From Novosphingobium naphthalenivorans NBRC 102051 (GTDB lineage Bacteria > Pseudomonadota > Alphaproteobacteria > Sphingomonadales > Sphingomonadaceae): a stretch of 39,198 bases of DNA. The stretch lies in the NCBI RefSeq assembly GCF_001590985.1, contig NZ_BCTX01000048.1, positions 1 to 39,198 on the forward strand, written 5' to 3'. The translations under genes and the position numbers were made by a program. The notes under the pieces were generated by a model. That model was not told the origin of the DNA and made no database searches. It was given only the letters and a program-made list of their open reading frames with translations. Shown here one piece after another: positions 9,381 through 17,374 of this stretch; the stretch's first letter is position 1, and every line of letters starts with the position of its first letter.

Positions 9381-9665
9381 ATGTCCCGCATCTGCGAACT
9401 GACTGGCAAGGGCCGCCAGGTCGGCTGCAACGTCAGCCACGCCAACAACAAGACCAAGCGCGTCTTCCTTCCCAACCTTCAGAACGTCACGCTGATGTCG
9501 GAAGGCCTGGAGCGCAGCTTCAAGTTCCGCGTTTCGACCCACGGCCTGCGCTCGGTCGAGCACAACGGCGGCCTCGACAACTGGCTGCTCAAGGCTTCGG
9601 ATTCGAAGCTTTCGCCGCGCGCCCTCAAGGTGAAGCGCGAGCTCAAGAAGAAGCAGGCCGCCTGA
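9381..9665 (+). CDS. rpmB: 50S ribosomal protein L28
   Basis: L28 is a small protein of the large ribosomal subunit. The 94-residue product begins [17 protein letters not shown] and carries the family core [17 protein letters not shown], followed by [16 protein letters not shown] and a Lys-rich end ([12 protein letters not shown]). It has no paired CxxC knuckle, so it is the zinc-free form, even though single cysteines occur at 5 and 16. It is monocistronic: divergent from tadA and followed by two hairpins, the second a good intrinsic terminator. Confidence 0.97.
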   Translation: MSRICELTGKGRQVGCNVSHANNKTKRVFLPNLQNVTLMSEGLERSFKFRVSTHGLRSVEHNGGLDNWLLKASDSKLSPRALKVKRELKKKQAA

Positions 9666-9674
9666 TTTTCCGCC

Positions 9675-9741
9675 GCTCTCCGCAAGGAGAGCCGGTCAGG
9701 TCAGCCAACGAAGGGCGTGCAGTCGCAACTGCGCGCCTTTT
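9675..9741 (+). terminator. rpmB double-hairpin terminator
   Basis: The first hairpin is GCTCTCC-GCAA-GGAGAGC (9675-9692, GNRA-type loop, no U-tract). The second is GGCGTGCAGT-CGCA-ACTGCGCGCC (9714-9737, 10 bp with one G-U pair), followed by TTTT (9738-9741), a standard rho-independent terminator. The minus-strand esterase gene ends 29 bp to the right, so the second hairpin may also slow that transcript. Confidence 0.8.
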
Positions 9742-9769
9742 CGTGTGCCTGCAATCGGCGTTTTGATAA

Positions 9770-10777
9770 TCAGCGGGCGGGCCAGGGCAGGCGTTTCGGA
9801 TCGACCGACAGCTTCCAGAGCAGCGTGCGCTGCAGGATGCGCATGTCGTTGTCGTCGGACATCAGCCACACGGTAACTTTGCCGTCTTTTCCGGGCACTG
9901 CGCCGATCGCCTCGAAATTGTCGACCGGAAGCACGGATGCGAGCGAAGCCAACGGCGCCGAGTGCCAGACCTTGCCCGGTCGGATCTGCGCCGTATCGGC
10001 AATCACGATTCGCCCGGCAAAGCGCATGGGCAAGGGCCAGATCAGCCGCCGCATGAGAATCAGCGCACGGCCATCGGGCAGCAGCGCCATGTCGACGGCC
10101 GAGAAATTGTCCGGCCCGTCGAACAGGAACTTGTGGCCATCGGGATGCTTGATGGGATCGCCATCGAACAGCACGGCCTCATGCAGGCGCGATCCCCAGG
10201 GCGACAGCGGAATCTCGCGAATCACCACAAAGCGCCCATCGAGCAAGCGGGTCATCGCTTCCGGTCCGGTATTGTCGCCCCAGGCTGCCATGGCCACCGG
10301 GGAAACGCGCGCCTCCTCGGCCAGATGGGCGTTCAGCCGGACAATCTGGTTCCGCCCTTCAAGGCCAAGCCAATACCGGCCCGTTGCGGGATCGTGCGCG
10401 ACCGATTCGACATCGCGACTGATCTTCGCCCCCGTGCGCTCCACGAATGCGATCTCGGCGATATGGGGCTTGGAATAGGTCGCGCCGGGCGGGGAAAACG
10501 CGAGATAATCCCCGGCATCGTTGAAGGCCAGAATCCGGCCGTCCGGTTCCGGAATCATCGACGAATAGCCATAGAAACGGGCGGCATCCGACCGGAGCTG
10601 CCAGCCTCCTTCGAACCGGAACGGCCCCAGATAGGCAGCCAGGACGCGTTCCGCGGGCATCGCCAGCGGCTTCGTCTGAATGCGAAGAGCCTCGTCCTCC
10701 CTGGGCACGGGAGAACGGATCAGGGTAAGCGCCAGCAGGGCCAGGAGCGGCAGCAGAAAGACGATGGCACGGCGCAC
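9770..10777 (-). CDS. phytase-like esterase-domain protein, exported or anchored
   Basis: The 335-residue product begins with a hydrophobic export or anchor segment (VFLLPLLALLALTLI). It then reads as a beta-propeller of the esterase-like phytase family (PF13449 type): YGYSSMIPEPDGRILAFND, ISRDVESVAHDP, GRYWLGLEG, NTGPEAMTRLLDGRFVV, LPDGRALILMRR, NFEAIGAV and VWLMSDDND. The substrate cannot be named from sequence. The start is GTG at 10777 with AGGAA about 8 nt upstream; the first in-frame ATG is too far inside. The Shine-Dalgarno sequence directly abuts the end of the inserted palindromic element, so this gene's leader or promoter is, or passes through, that element. An M23 peptidase gene lies upstream on the same strand. 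Confidence 0.75.
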   Translation of the reverse strand: MRRAIVFLLPLLALLALTLIRSPVPREDEALRIQTKPLAMPAERVLAAYLGPFRFEGGWQLRSDAARFYGYSSMIPEPDGRILAFNDAGDYLAFSPPGATYSKPHIAEIAFVERTGAKISRDVESVAHDPATGRYWLGLEGRNQIVRLNAHLAEEARVSPVAMAAWGDNTGPEAMTRLLDGRFVVIREIPLSPWGSRLHEAVLFDGDPIKHPDGHKFLFDGPDNFSAVDMALLPDGRALILMRRLIWPLPMRFAGRIVIADTAQIRPGKVWHSAPLASLASVLPVDNFEAIGAVPGKDGKVTVWLMSDDNDMRILQRTLLWKLSVDPKRLPWPAR

Positions 10778-10789
10778 GATGCGCTTTCC

Positions 10790-10822
10790 TAGGGGCAGGG
10801 CCTATGAATCGCACCATTGAGG
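10790..10822 (+). repeat. left terminal inverted repeat
   Basis: 33 bp beginning TAGGGGCAGGGCC and ending CACCATTGAGG, a perfect reverse complement of 11025-11057. Its outer edge touches the Shine-Dalgarno sequence of the minus-strand esterase gene (10784-10791). Confidence 0.9.
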
Positions 10823-11024
10823 CGTCCGAATGGCGAACATATCGGGCCAAATCGCCCGCCGGGAAGGCTGGTTGCCTTTCCAAGGTCGATTTGGTTCGAG
10901 ATGGAAGCCATTCGGACGTCCTGAAAGGATTTGACCAAAATGGCCCATCGCTGCGTCGAGAAGCCTGGAAATATCGACATATTCCTGCGTCTTCTCTCCT
11001 TGCGCTGAGCCATTTTGCCTCAAA

Positions 11025-11057
11025 CCTCAATGGTGCGATTCATAGGCCCTGCCCCTA
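11025..11057 (-). repeat. right terminal inverted repeat
   Basis: 33 bp, exact reverse complement of 10790-10822, ending GCCCCTA. The M23 peptidase stop codon lies 43 bp further right. Confidence 0.9.
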
Positions 11058-11100
11058 ACCGTTCTCACGCCGCGGCAAGCGCAGCGAGCGGCACGAATCA

Positions 11101-11994
11101 TCAATTCATCGGCCCGGTAAACAGCAGAGGATCAAGCCGCGCCTCTTCCCATTTGATCGACCAGTGCAGATGCGGGCCCGTGGCGCGTCCGGTCATGCCG
11201 ATCTTGCCGATCACCTGCCCCTGCTTCACATGATCGCCCTCCTTCACGAGGATCTGCGAGCAGTGCAGGAAGGCGCTGTTGAGACCCATGCCGTGGTCGA
11301 TCATCAGCAGGTTGCCTTCCAGTGTGAAGGGCTTTTCCGCCGCCAGAATGACAACCCCGTCGGCCGGTGCGACGAACGGTGTGCCGCTGGTTCCGGTGGT
11401 GATGTCGATTCCCGAATGATAGCTGCCCGGCTCGCCGCGATAGATGCGCTGCGAACCGAATCGGCCGGAAATGCGGCCCTTTACCGGCCAGATGAAATGC
11501 TCGCGCCAACCCTGAGCACTTGTCTGCATGGCCCGCGCCGCCTGAATGCGGGCCAGTTCAGGCCGCCGCAGTTCCATGAACGCCTCGGTCGGGCCGCCGG
11601 GTTTGCGCGGGATGTTGATGTTTTCGATATGCCAGGCGCGCGGCGCGACGGCGATCTGCTGCCTGGTGACGCTGCCATCGACGGCCGTCATCGAGAGCAT
11701 GGCTGTCGCCCCTGCATCGCGGTCGAAGGCGGCGAACCATGCCCCGTCGGACGCGACCGGCACCGGCTGGCCATCCAGCGACAGGGCTTTCGTGCCCGCC
11801 GGCACGGTTCCGCGAATCCAGCCGCCCTGCGTCAGCTCACCCGAATAGGTGAGATGCGTGGCTGCCGCGCCCTGCGGCGCAGCGTGCGCGGGACTGCCCG
11901 CACCGAAGGAATCACCCATCAGCGCCAGACCGCCGCCCATCGCCGCGATGGCAACCGTCGACAGCGATGCGATGGTAAAACCGCGCCGCCTCAT
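11101..11994 (-). CDS. M23 family metallopeptidase (LytM domain), exported
   Basis: Zinc endopeptidases of this family cut peptide cross-links of peptidoglycan or, when degenerate, activate amidases. The 297-residue protein has a twin-Arg-like basic start (MRRRGFTIAS), a signal or anchor segment, a middle beta-rich region, and a C-terminal LytM domain with HSGID (H193-D197) and GPHLHW (H275, H277). The zinc ligands are therefore intact and an active endopeptidase is expected in the periplasm. Its ATG overlaps the stop of the DUF2093 gene (ATGA, 11991-11994), indicating translational coupling. Downstream lies the palindromic element, then the esterase gene. Confidence 0.9.
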   Translation of the reverse strand: MRRRGFTIASLSTVAIAAMGGGLALMGDSFGAGSPAHAAPQGAAATHLTYSGELTQGGWIRGTVPAGTKALSLDGQPVPVASDGAWFAAFDRDAGATAMLSMTAVDGSVTRQQIAVAPRAWHIENINIPRKPGGPTEAFMELRRPELARIQAARAMQTSAQGWREHFIWPVKGRISGRFGSQRIYRGEPGSYHSGIDITTGTSGTPFVAPADGVVILAAEKPFTLEGNLLMIDHGMGLNSAFLHCSQILVKEGDHVKQGQVIGKIGMTGRATGPHLHWSIKWEEARLDPLLFTGPMN

Positions 11995-12200
11995 GCCTGC
12001 CCGAGCAGGCGCCGGGTGGCGATCTCTGCAGTGGCGTAGGCTTCCTGATGGTCCACGCTCCAGTAGCGCAGGACTTCGAGTTGCACCGGTTCACCGGTCA
12101 CGGCGCAATTCACGAAATGGCCGGGGCTGAGCACGCGGAACCCGTTGGGACCATAGCTGAGCTTGGCGGGGCGGTCGGTGGAGGACATGAGCATGGGCAT
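11991..12200 (-). CDS. DUF2093 domain-containing small protein
   Basis: This 69-residue protein matches the alphaproteobacterial DUF2093 pattern: AKLSYGPNGFRVLSPGHFVNCAVTGEPVQLEVLRYWSV in two halves, then HQEAYATAEIATRR. Members are single small domains of unknown function. It sits between xseA (20 bp upstream) and the M23 peptidase gene, with which it shares a 4-bp ATGA overlap. In-frame ATGs at 12200, 12194 and 12188 leave the exact start open. Confidence 0.8.
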   Translation of the reverse strand: MPMLMSSTDRPAKLSYGPNGFRVLSPGHFVNCAVTGEPVQLEVLRYWSVDHQEAYATAEIATRRLLGQA

Positions 12201-12220
12201 TTCCTAGCAAAGCCTGCCGG

Positions 12221-13714
12221 TCAGAACAAATCGCCCTGCCGCGACTCCTGCGCCTTCGGGCGCGCGGGCTTGCGGGGGGGCAATGGGGGCGTCGGCAGTG
12301 GACCATGCTCTTCCGCCCCTGAACCCGTCGTGACCGGCAGCTTGCCGTCGCGGAATTCGAGGACGAGAACGGCCTCCTGCGCGGCGCGCTCGCGGCTGGT
12401 GAGGGCTTGACCGTCAGGCGTGGTGACGAGAGCATAGCCGCGCTGGAGCGGCAGGCGGGGGTTTAGTTGAGGAAGCACGCGCTCGACCGGCGCAAATGCG
12501 TCGCGCGCCGAAGTCCAGCGGCGGGCGAGCAGGCGCTGGGTCAGCCCGGCCCGCTCCAGCCGCTCGGCGCTGGACGCAACCCGTTGACGCAAAAGGGGAA
12601 GCGAGAGCTTGGCGGCGGTGTGGCCGAGCCGCTCGCGCTTGGTGCGTTCCTGATCCTGCAAGCCGCGCCGGAGCCGGTCGGAGAGTTCGTCCAGCTTCTG
12701 CGCCTTGGCCGCAAGGATCGCCTCGGGCCTGGGCAGGCGCTGGACGCGGGCTTCCAGCCGTTCGCGGCCCAGCATGATAGGCCGCACAATGCTGCGGCGC
12801 TTGCGCAGGGCGAGTTCGTCGAGCTGCGCCATCAGCTCGCCCCGCACCGGCACCGCGATCTCGGCCGCGGCGGTCGGCGTCGGCGCGCGGCGGTCGGCGG
12901 CGTAGTCGCACAAGGTGGTGTCGGTCTCATGTCCGACGGCGGAGATCACCGGAATCGCCGATTCGGCGACGGCACGGACCACCACTTCCTCGTTGAAGCT
13001 CCACAAGTCCTCGATCGAGCCGCCGCCGCGCGCGACGATCACCACGTCCGGGCGCGGCACCGGGCCGCCGGGCGCGATCGCCGAGAAGCCGCGCACGGCA
13101 TTGGCAACCTGCTGCGCCGCACCTTCGCCCTGCACCAGCACCGGCCAGACCAGCACCCGGCTGGGAAAACGGTCGGCCAGGCGATGGAGAATGTCGCGGA
13201 TCACCGCGCCGGTGGGTGACGTCACGACACCGATGACGCCCGGCAGGAACGGCAGAGCGCGCTTGCGCTCGGGCGCAAAGAGACCTTCCGCCGCCAGCCG
13301 CGCCCGCAGCTTTTCGAGCAGCGCCAGCAAGGCGCCTTCGCCCGCGATCTCCATCGTTTCGATGACGATCTGGTACTTCGAACGCCCCGGATAAGTCGTC
13401 AGCTTGCCGGTGGCGATCACCTCGATCCCGTCTTCGGGCCGGAAGGCGAGGCGCTGGGCACCGCCGCGCCACATCACGCCGTCGATCACCGCCTTGTCGT
13501 CCTTGAGCGCGCAATAGAGGTGGCCCGATGCCGCCCGCTTCACCCCGGAAAGCTCGCCGCGCAGGCGCACGAAGCCGAAGCGCTCCTCCACCGTACGCTT
13601 GAGAATCGCCGAAATCTCGCTGATCGAGAGCGGGGCAGCGTTGTCCCCGGCGCCTTGCTTCGCTACCAGCCCCCCCGAACGACCATCATCGTATTCGTCA
13701 TCGTGGAAAGGCAC
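12221..13714 (-). CDS. xseA: exodeoxyribonuclease VII large subunit
   Basis: XseA is the catalytic subunit of exonuclease VII, which degrades single-stranded DNA in both directions with several XseB subunits. The 497-residue protein has an N-terminal OB-fold ([21 protein letters not shown]), the family core ([59 protein letters not shown]) and a long basic coiled-coil. The end is [14 protein letters not shown] plus a Pro-rich tail. The start is taken as GTG at 13714 ([11 protein letters not shown]), leaving 5 bp to the divergent purD ATG; an ATG at 13801 would overlap purD by over 80 bp. xseB is not in the window. Confidence 0.92.
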   Translation of the reverse strand: MPFHDDEYDDGRSGGLVAKQGAGDNAAPLSISEISAILKRTVEERFGFVRLRGELSGVKRAASGHLYCALKDDKAVIDGVMWRGGAQRLAFRPEDGIEVIATGKLTTYPGRSKYQIVIETMEIAGEGALLALLEKLRARLAAEGLFAPERKRALPFLPGVIGVVTSPTGAVIRDILHRLADRFPSRVLVWPVLVQGEGAAQQVANAVRGFSAIAPGGPVPRPDVVIVARGGGSIEDLWSFNEEVVVRAVAESAIPVISAVGHETDTTLCDYAADRRAPTPTAAAEIAVPVRGELMAQLDELALRKRRSIVRPIMLGRERLEARVQRLPRPEAILAAKAQKLDELSDRLRRGLQDQERTKRERLGHTAAKLSLPLLRQRVASSAERLERAGLTQRLLARRWTSARDAFAPVERVLPQLNPRLPLQRGYALVTTPDGQALTSRERAAQEAVLVLEFRDGKLPVTTGSGAEEHGPLPTPPLPPRKPARPKAQESRQGDLF

Positions 13715-13719
13715 GGGAA

Positions 13720-14997
13720 ATGAACATCCTTCTTCTGGGCTCGGGCGGCCGCGAACATGCGCTGGCCTGGAAGCTGGCGCAATCCCCGCTCTGCGAAACA
13801 CTCTGGGCCGCGCCCGGAAATCCGGGGATTGCCGAACACGCGACCTGCATCGCGCTCGACGCCACCGATCACGCCGCGGTGATTGCCTTCTGCGAGGAAA
13901 AGGTGATCGGCCTCATCGTCATCGGCCCCGAAGCGCCGCTGGTCGACGGCCTCGCCGATTCCCTGCGCAAGAGCGGCTTTGCCGTGTTCGGCCCGGACAA
14001 GGCAGCAGCCCAGCTCGAAGGCTCGAAGGGTTTCACCAAAGATCTGTGCGCCCGCGCCAACATCCCCACCGGCGGTTACGTGCGCGTTTCCAACGAGGCT
14101 GACGCCATGACGTCACTCGCCAAATTCGGCGCGCCCGTGGTCATCAAGGCCGATGGCCTTGCCGCCGGCAAGGGCGTGACCGTGGCCATGACCATGGCCG
14201 AAGCCGAAGAGGCCGTGCGCGACATCTTCGCCGGACGCTTTGGCGAGGCAGGCGCGGAAGCGGTGATCGAGGAATTCCTCGAAGGCGAGGAAGCCAGCTT
14301 CTTCGCGCTCACCGATGGCTCCACCATTGTCCCCTTCGCCTCGGCGCAGGACCACAAGCGGGTGGACGACGGCGATACCGGCCCCAACACCGGCGGCATG
14401 GGCGCCTACAGCCCGGCCCCGGTGCTCACGCCGATTCTCGAAGCCGAAGCGATGACCAAGATCATCGCCCCCACCGTGAAAACGCTGGCCGATGAAGGGA
14501 TGCCTTATTCGGGCGTGCTGTTCCTTGGCCTGATGCTGACGCGCGAAGGCCCCAAGCTGATCGAATACAACTGCCGCTTCGGTGATCCGGAATGCCAGGT
14601 GATGATGCTGCGGCTCGAATCGGATCTGGTCGAACTGCTCCACGCCTGCGCTGAAAACCGGCTCGGCGCGATCGAGCCGCCGCGCTTTTCCGACGATACC
14701 GCGCTGACCGTGGTCATGGCGGCGAACGGCTATCCCGGCACGCCCGAGAAGGGCGGTGCGATAGGCGGCATCGCCGCGGCAGAGGCAAACGGTGCCAAGG
14801 TCTTCCACGCCGGCACCGCGCTGAAGGACGGCCAACTCGTAGCGAGCGGTGGACGCGTGCTCAACGTGACCGCGCGCGGCGTTTCGGTGACCGAAGCGCA
14901 GGCGAAAGCCTATGCGGCGGTCGATGCGATCGACTTCGCCAGCGGCTTCTGCCGCCGCGACATCGGCTGGCGCGAAGTGGCACGCGAACAGGAGTGA
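13720..14997 (+). CDS. purD: phosphoribosylamine-glycine ligase (GAR synthetase)
   Basis: PurD joins phosphoribosylamine and glycine with ATP, the second step of purine synthesis. The 425-residue protein starts [19 protein letters not shown] and has the ATP-grasp elements [50 protein letters not shown] and [12 protein letters not shown]. It is full length with an intact active site. A purine-rich AAAGG lies about 9 nt before the ATG. The start codon is only 5 bp from the divergent xseA start, so the two promoters must lie inside each other's coding regions. The following gene overlaps the stop. Confidence 0.97.
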   Translation: MNILLLGSGGREHALAWKLAQSPLCETLWAAPGNPGIAEHATCIALDATDHAAVIAFCEEKVIGLIVIGPEAPLVDGLADSLRKSGFAVFGPDKAAAQLEGSKGFTKDLCARANIPTGGYVRVSNEADAMTSLAKFGAPVVIKADGLAAGKGVTVAMTMAEAEEAVRDIFAGRFGEAGAEAVIEEFLEGEEASFFALTDGSTIVPFASAQDHKRVDDGDTGPNTGGMGAYSPAPVLTPILEAEAMTKIIAPTVKTLADEGMPYSGVLFLGLMLTREGPKLIEYNCRFGDPECQVMMLRLESDLVELLHACAENRLGAIEPPRFSDDTALTVVMAANGYPGTPEKGGAIGGIAAAEANGAKVFHAGTALKDGQLVASGGRVLNVTARGVSVTEAQAKAYAAVDAIDFASGFCRRDIGWREVAREQE

Positions 14998-15488
14998 TGA
15001 CCAGGCACGCCGACACTATCCTCAAGCTCTCGCTTGCGCTGGGCGCGCTGCTCGCGGGCGGCGGCGTGGGGTTCTACTACGGCATCTACCTGCCGTCGCA
15101 GGACATTCGCCGCCAGACTGAGGCGATGACCGAAAAGCAGGCCGTGGCGGACCAGCAGACCCAGGCCCTTGCCGAGCAGGCCAAACGCGTGCAGGCCGCG
15201 CAAGTGGCCTATGACGACTGCGTCAATTTCGCCGAACTGTCGTACAAGCAGCGCTGGACGCGGAGCTGCCAGAGCCTGCATGATGCGGATCAGGCGGCTT
15301 ACGAGGACTGCGCCGACGACTGGTTCGCCACCGAGTCCGGCTGCCGCGCCAAGCACCCCGTCCGCCCGGCCAAGGATTGCGCCCTGCCCGGACAAGTCGC
15401 GCAGGACATCGCCGGCGCGCGCGACAAGCGCAAGGCGGAGTGTCTGGCAAAGCTGCAAGCGGTCACGGAAGGCCGGCTAGGCAGTTGA
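14997..15488 (+). CDS. signal-anchored Cys-rich hypothetical protein
   Basis: The 163-residue product from the ATG at 14997 (a GTG one codon earlier is also possible) overlaps the purD stop as TGATG. It has an N-terminal membrane anchor (LKLSLALGALLAGGGVGFYYGIYLP), then a Gln/Ala-rich coiled-coil (QTEAMTEKQAVADQQTQALAEQA). A periplasmic part with regularly spaced cysteines follows: VAYDDCVNF, RSCQSLHDAD, YEDCADDW, SGCRAKH, KDCALPG, AECLAKL. At least six cysteines suggest disulfides outside the cytoplasm. I recognise no family. Coupling to purD may be positional only. Confidence 0.7.
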   Translation: MTRHADTILKLSLALGALLAGGGVGFYYGIYLPSQDIRRQTEAMTEKQAVADQQTQALAEQAKRVQAAQVAYDDCVNFAELSYKQRWTRSCQSLHDADQAAYEDCADDWFATESGCRAKHPVRPAKDCALPGQVAQDIAGARDKRKAECLAKLQAVTEGRLGS

Positions 15489-15518
15489 CCGGCGCGGCCA
15501 TGCGGTAGAGGGTAGGCC

Positions 15519-16634
15519 ATGACCGCTTCCGACCCCGTGCCGCGTTATCGTGCCAACTTGCGCGGCGAGATTGATGGCGCGGCGGTTTACGAAGCCCTCG
15601 CTTCGAGCGAAACCGATCCCAAGCTGGCCGAAGTCTTCGCCCGGCTGGGTGCCATCGAGCGCGCGCACGGCGATTTCTGGCAGAAGCGGCTGGCCGAAAA
15701 CGGCGTATCCTACACCCCAAAGCCTTCGCTGCGCGCCCGGATCCTGGGCGCGCTGGCCCGGCGGTTCGGACCGGCCTTCGTGCTGCCCGCCCTGGCCGCA
15801 GGGGAAACGCGTGACAGTGCCGCTTATGACGATCAGCCCGATGCCCGTGCCGCCGGCCTGCCTGCGGACGAACGCTCGCACGCGCGGCTGATGCGCGCAG
15901 CGGCCGGCCAGGAAGGGCTCCCCGGCCCGGCGCTGGCCCTGCTCGAAGGCCGCCACCGCGGCGGCGGCAACACTTTGCGCGCGGCGGTGCTGGGGGCGAA
16001 CGACGGGCTCGTTTCCAACCTCAGTCTGGTGATGGGCGTGGCCGGGGCTGCCAGCAACCAGCAGGCTCTGCTGCTCACGGGGCTGGCCGGTCTCGTGGCA
16101 GGGGCCTGCTCGATGGCGATGGGCGAATGGCTGTCCGTCACCAGTTCGCGCGAACTCTACAGCAGCCAGATCGAGACCGAGGCCGAAGAGCTGCGCGAAG
16201 TGCCCGAGGAGGAGAAGGAGGAACTCATCCTCATCTATCAGGCCAAAGGCATCGCCGAACCCCAGGCCCGCGCGCTGGCCGAACGCCTGCTGAACGACCA
16301 GAGCACCGCACTGGATACGCTGGCCCGCGAAGAGCTGGGCATCGATCCGGACGAACTGGGCGGATCGGCCTGGACCGCTGCCGGATGGTCGTTCGTATTG
16401 TTCTCGGCCGGGGCAATTGTGCCGGTGGCGCCGTTCCTGGCGCTGTCCGGCCAGCCTGCCCTGATCACCAGCCTGGCCGCCAGCGGCGCGGCACTCGCCG
16501 CGATCGGTGCCGGCACCAGCCTCTTTACCGGCCGCAGTGCGCTGTTTTCGGCGGTGCGACAGCTGATGATCGGCCTTGCCGCCGCCGGCGTCACTTACGG
16601 AGCTGGCGCACTGGTGGGCGCCTCGATCGGATAG
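15519..16634 (+). CDS. mbfA: ferritin-like plus VIT1 membrane iron exporter (MbfA type)
   Basis: The 371-residue protein fuses an N-terminal erythrin/rubrerythrin-like di-iron domain to a C-terminal VIT1/CCC1 membrane domain, the architecture of MbfA, which exports ferrous iron and protects against iron plus peroxide in rhizobia. Likely iron ligands are E17, E47 with H50 (ERAH) and E118 with H121 (ERSH). The VIT1 part begins with LRAAVLGANDGLVSNLSLVMGVAG and AGACSMAMGEWLSV. It has a Glu-rich cytosolic segment (EEKEELILIYQAKG), typical of metal-sensing loops in this family, then three more helices. Function is inferred from architecture. No Irr or Fur box was recognised upstream. Confidence 0.85.
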   Translation: MTASDPVPRYRANLRGEIDGAAVYEALASSETDPKLAEVFARLGAIERAHGDFWQKRLAENGVSYTPKPSLRARILGALARRFGPAFVLPALAAGETRDSAAYDDQPDARAAGLPADERSHARLMRAAAGQEGLPGPALALLEGRHRGGGNTLRAAVLGANDGLVSNLSLVMGVAGAASNQQALLLTGLAGLVAGACSMAMGEWLSVTSSRELYSSQIETEAEELREVPEEEKEELILIYQAKGIAEPQARALAERLLNDQSTALDTLAREELGIDPDELGGSAWTAAGWSFVLFSAGAIVPVAPFLALSGQPALITSLAASGAALAAIGAGTSLFTGRSALFSAVRQLMIGLAAAGVTYGAGALVGASIG

Positions 16635-16649
16635 GCCGGGACTTCCACT

Positions 16650-16773
16650 CCTCCCTGTTCCGCTTGCGGAATGGGGAGGTGGCAGCGACGTCAGTCGCTG
16701 ACGGAGGGGTTTCTGCCCCTCCACCGCCGCCTGCGGCGACGGTCCCCCTCCCCATCGCTTCGCGACAGGGAGG
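16650..16773. repeat. intergenic palindromic repeat made of several short hairpins
   Basis: The outer arms CCTCCCTGT (16650-16658) and ACAGGGAGG (16765-16773) enclose a chain of small stem-loops: TCCGC-TT-GCGGA, AGCGAC-GTCA-GTCGCT, AGGGG-TTTCTG-CCCCT, CGCCGC-CT-GCGGCG and TCGC-TTC-GCGA. The layout resembles REP-like intergenic repeats I associate with sphingomonad genomes; copy number cannot be tested here. It lies between two convergent genes (mbfA and the exonuclease) and could end transcription from both sides. Confidence 0.7.
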
Positions 16774-16823
16774 ATTGGCCTATATTCGCAACGTCGGTGT
16801 GTCGGAAAAGCCGGCCCGCCGCC

Positions 16824-17342
16824 TCAGCCGCTCACGCCCAGCGGCGGCCCGTCGAACAGCAGTTTCAATGTCAGCGCCAGCCGCTTGGCATCCTCGCGCG
16901 CGAGGTGTTCCTTGGGCAACTGCCGCTTGGCCTCTTCGAGCGCTGCCACGACTTGCGGGCGGGTGTAACCGCGCCGCTTCATCAGCTCGCCCAGATAGCG
17001 TACCGGGAAAGGCAGTTTCGTGCCGGCCGCCTGACACAGCACTTCGAGCCAGTACTCGTCGAGATCGGCATCGGCATAGACCTGGCAATCGTGCACGAAC
17101 TCCGCCATTTCGGCCACGACTTGCGCGGGCGGCAGACCCTCGCAGTCCAGCAGCTCCCGGCTGATTCCGTGGAGCTTCTCGGCCTCCTCGGACCAGTCCC
17201 AGTATTCCCAGGCCTTGGCGGGGCGGATCAGCCAGGCGTGGTTCCTGCCGTCCATCCGGGCCACCGCGACTTCGATGGGAAAGGACCGCCCGTATTCGGG
17301 CAGGCAACTCGCTTCGAAGTCGATCAGCGCCGGACAGATCAA
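16824..17342 (-). CDS. 3'-5' exonuclease-like protein (DEDDh/RNase T fold)
   Basis: The 172-residue protein begins ICPALIDFEASCLPEYGRS. D-x-E in IDFEAS is exonuclease motif I, HDCQVYADADLDEYWL fits motif II, and HLAREDA supplies the H-x4-D of motif III, so all DEDDh acids appear present. Family members trim 3' ends of RNA or DNA; the substrate is unknown. The start is TTG at 17342 with AGGGGG (17349-17354) 6 nt upstream; no ATG fits. It lies 32 bp behind the adenosine kinase gene on the same strand and is probably co-transcribed with it. Confidence 0.7.
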   Translation of the reverse strand: MICPALIDFEASCLPEYGRSFPIEVAVARMDGRNHAWLIRPAKAWEYWDWSEEAEKLHGISRELLDCEGLPPAQVVAEMAEFVHDCQVYADADLDEYWLEVLCQAAGTKLPFPVRYLGELMKRRGYTRPQVVAALEEAKRQLPKEHLAREDAKRLALTLKLLFDGPPLGVSG

Positions 17343-17374
17343 TATGCTTCCCCCTAAAGTCTTACCCCAGAGTT

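Larger units (their letters stand above)
10790..11057. mobile_element. MITE-like palindromic element with 33-bp terminal inverted repeats at TA
   Basis: A perfect 33-bp inverted repeat (10790-10822 and 11025-11057) bounds 268 bp. The outermost bases are TA on both sides, as expected for insertion at a TA dinucleotide (IS630/Tc1-mariner-like, and some IS5-group elements). Inside are two hairpin domains. The left one is nested: 10823-10834 with 10907-10918 (12 bp), 10847-10854 with 10887-10894 (8 bp), and GGAAGGC with GCCTTTCC (10862-10881). The right one pairs 10936-10944 with 11009-11017 (9 bp), with an inner GGAAATAT/ATATTCC arm. No transposase is encoded; short open frames on both strands end in the same repeat-encoded NGAIHRPCP. 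It accounts for most of the 323-bp gap between the esterase and M23 genes. Confidence 0.75.

Noticed and set aside
10789..11058. 74- and 84-codon frames within the palindromic element
   Set aside because: Both end in the same repeat-encoded peptide because the ends are inverted copies; no protein features are seen.
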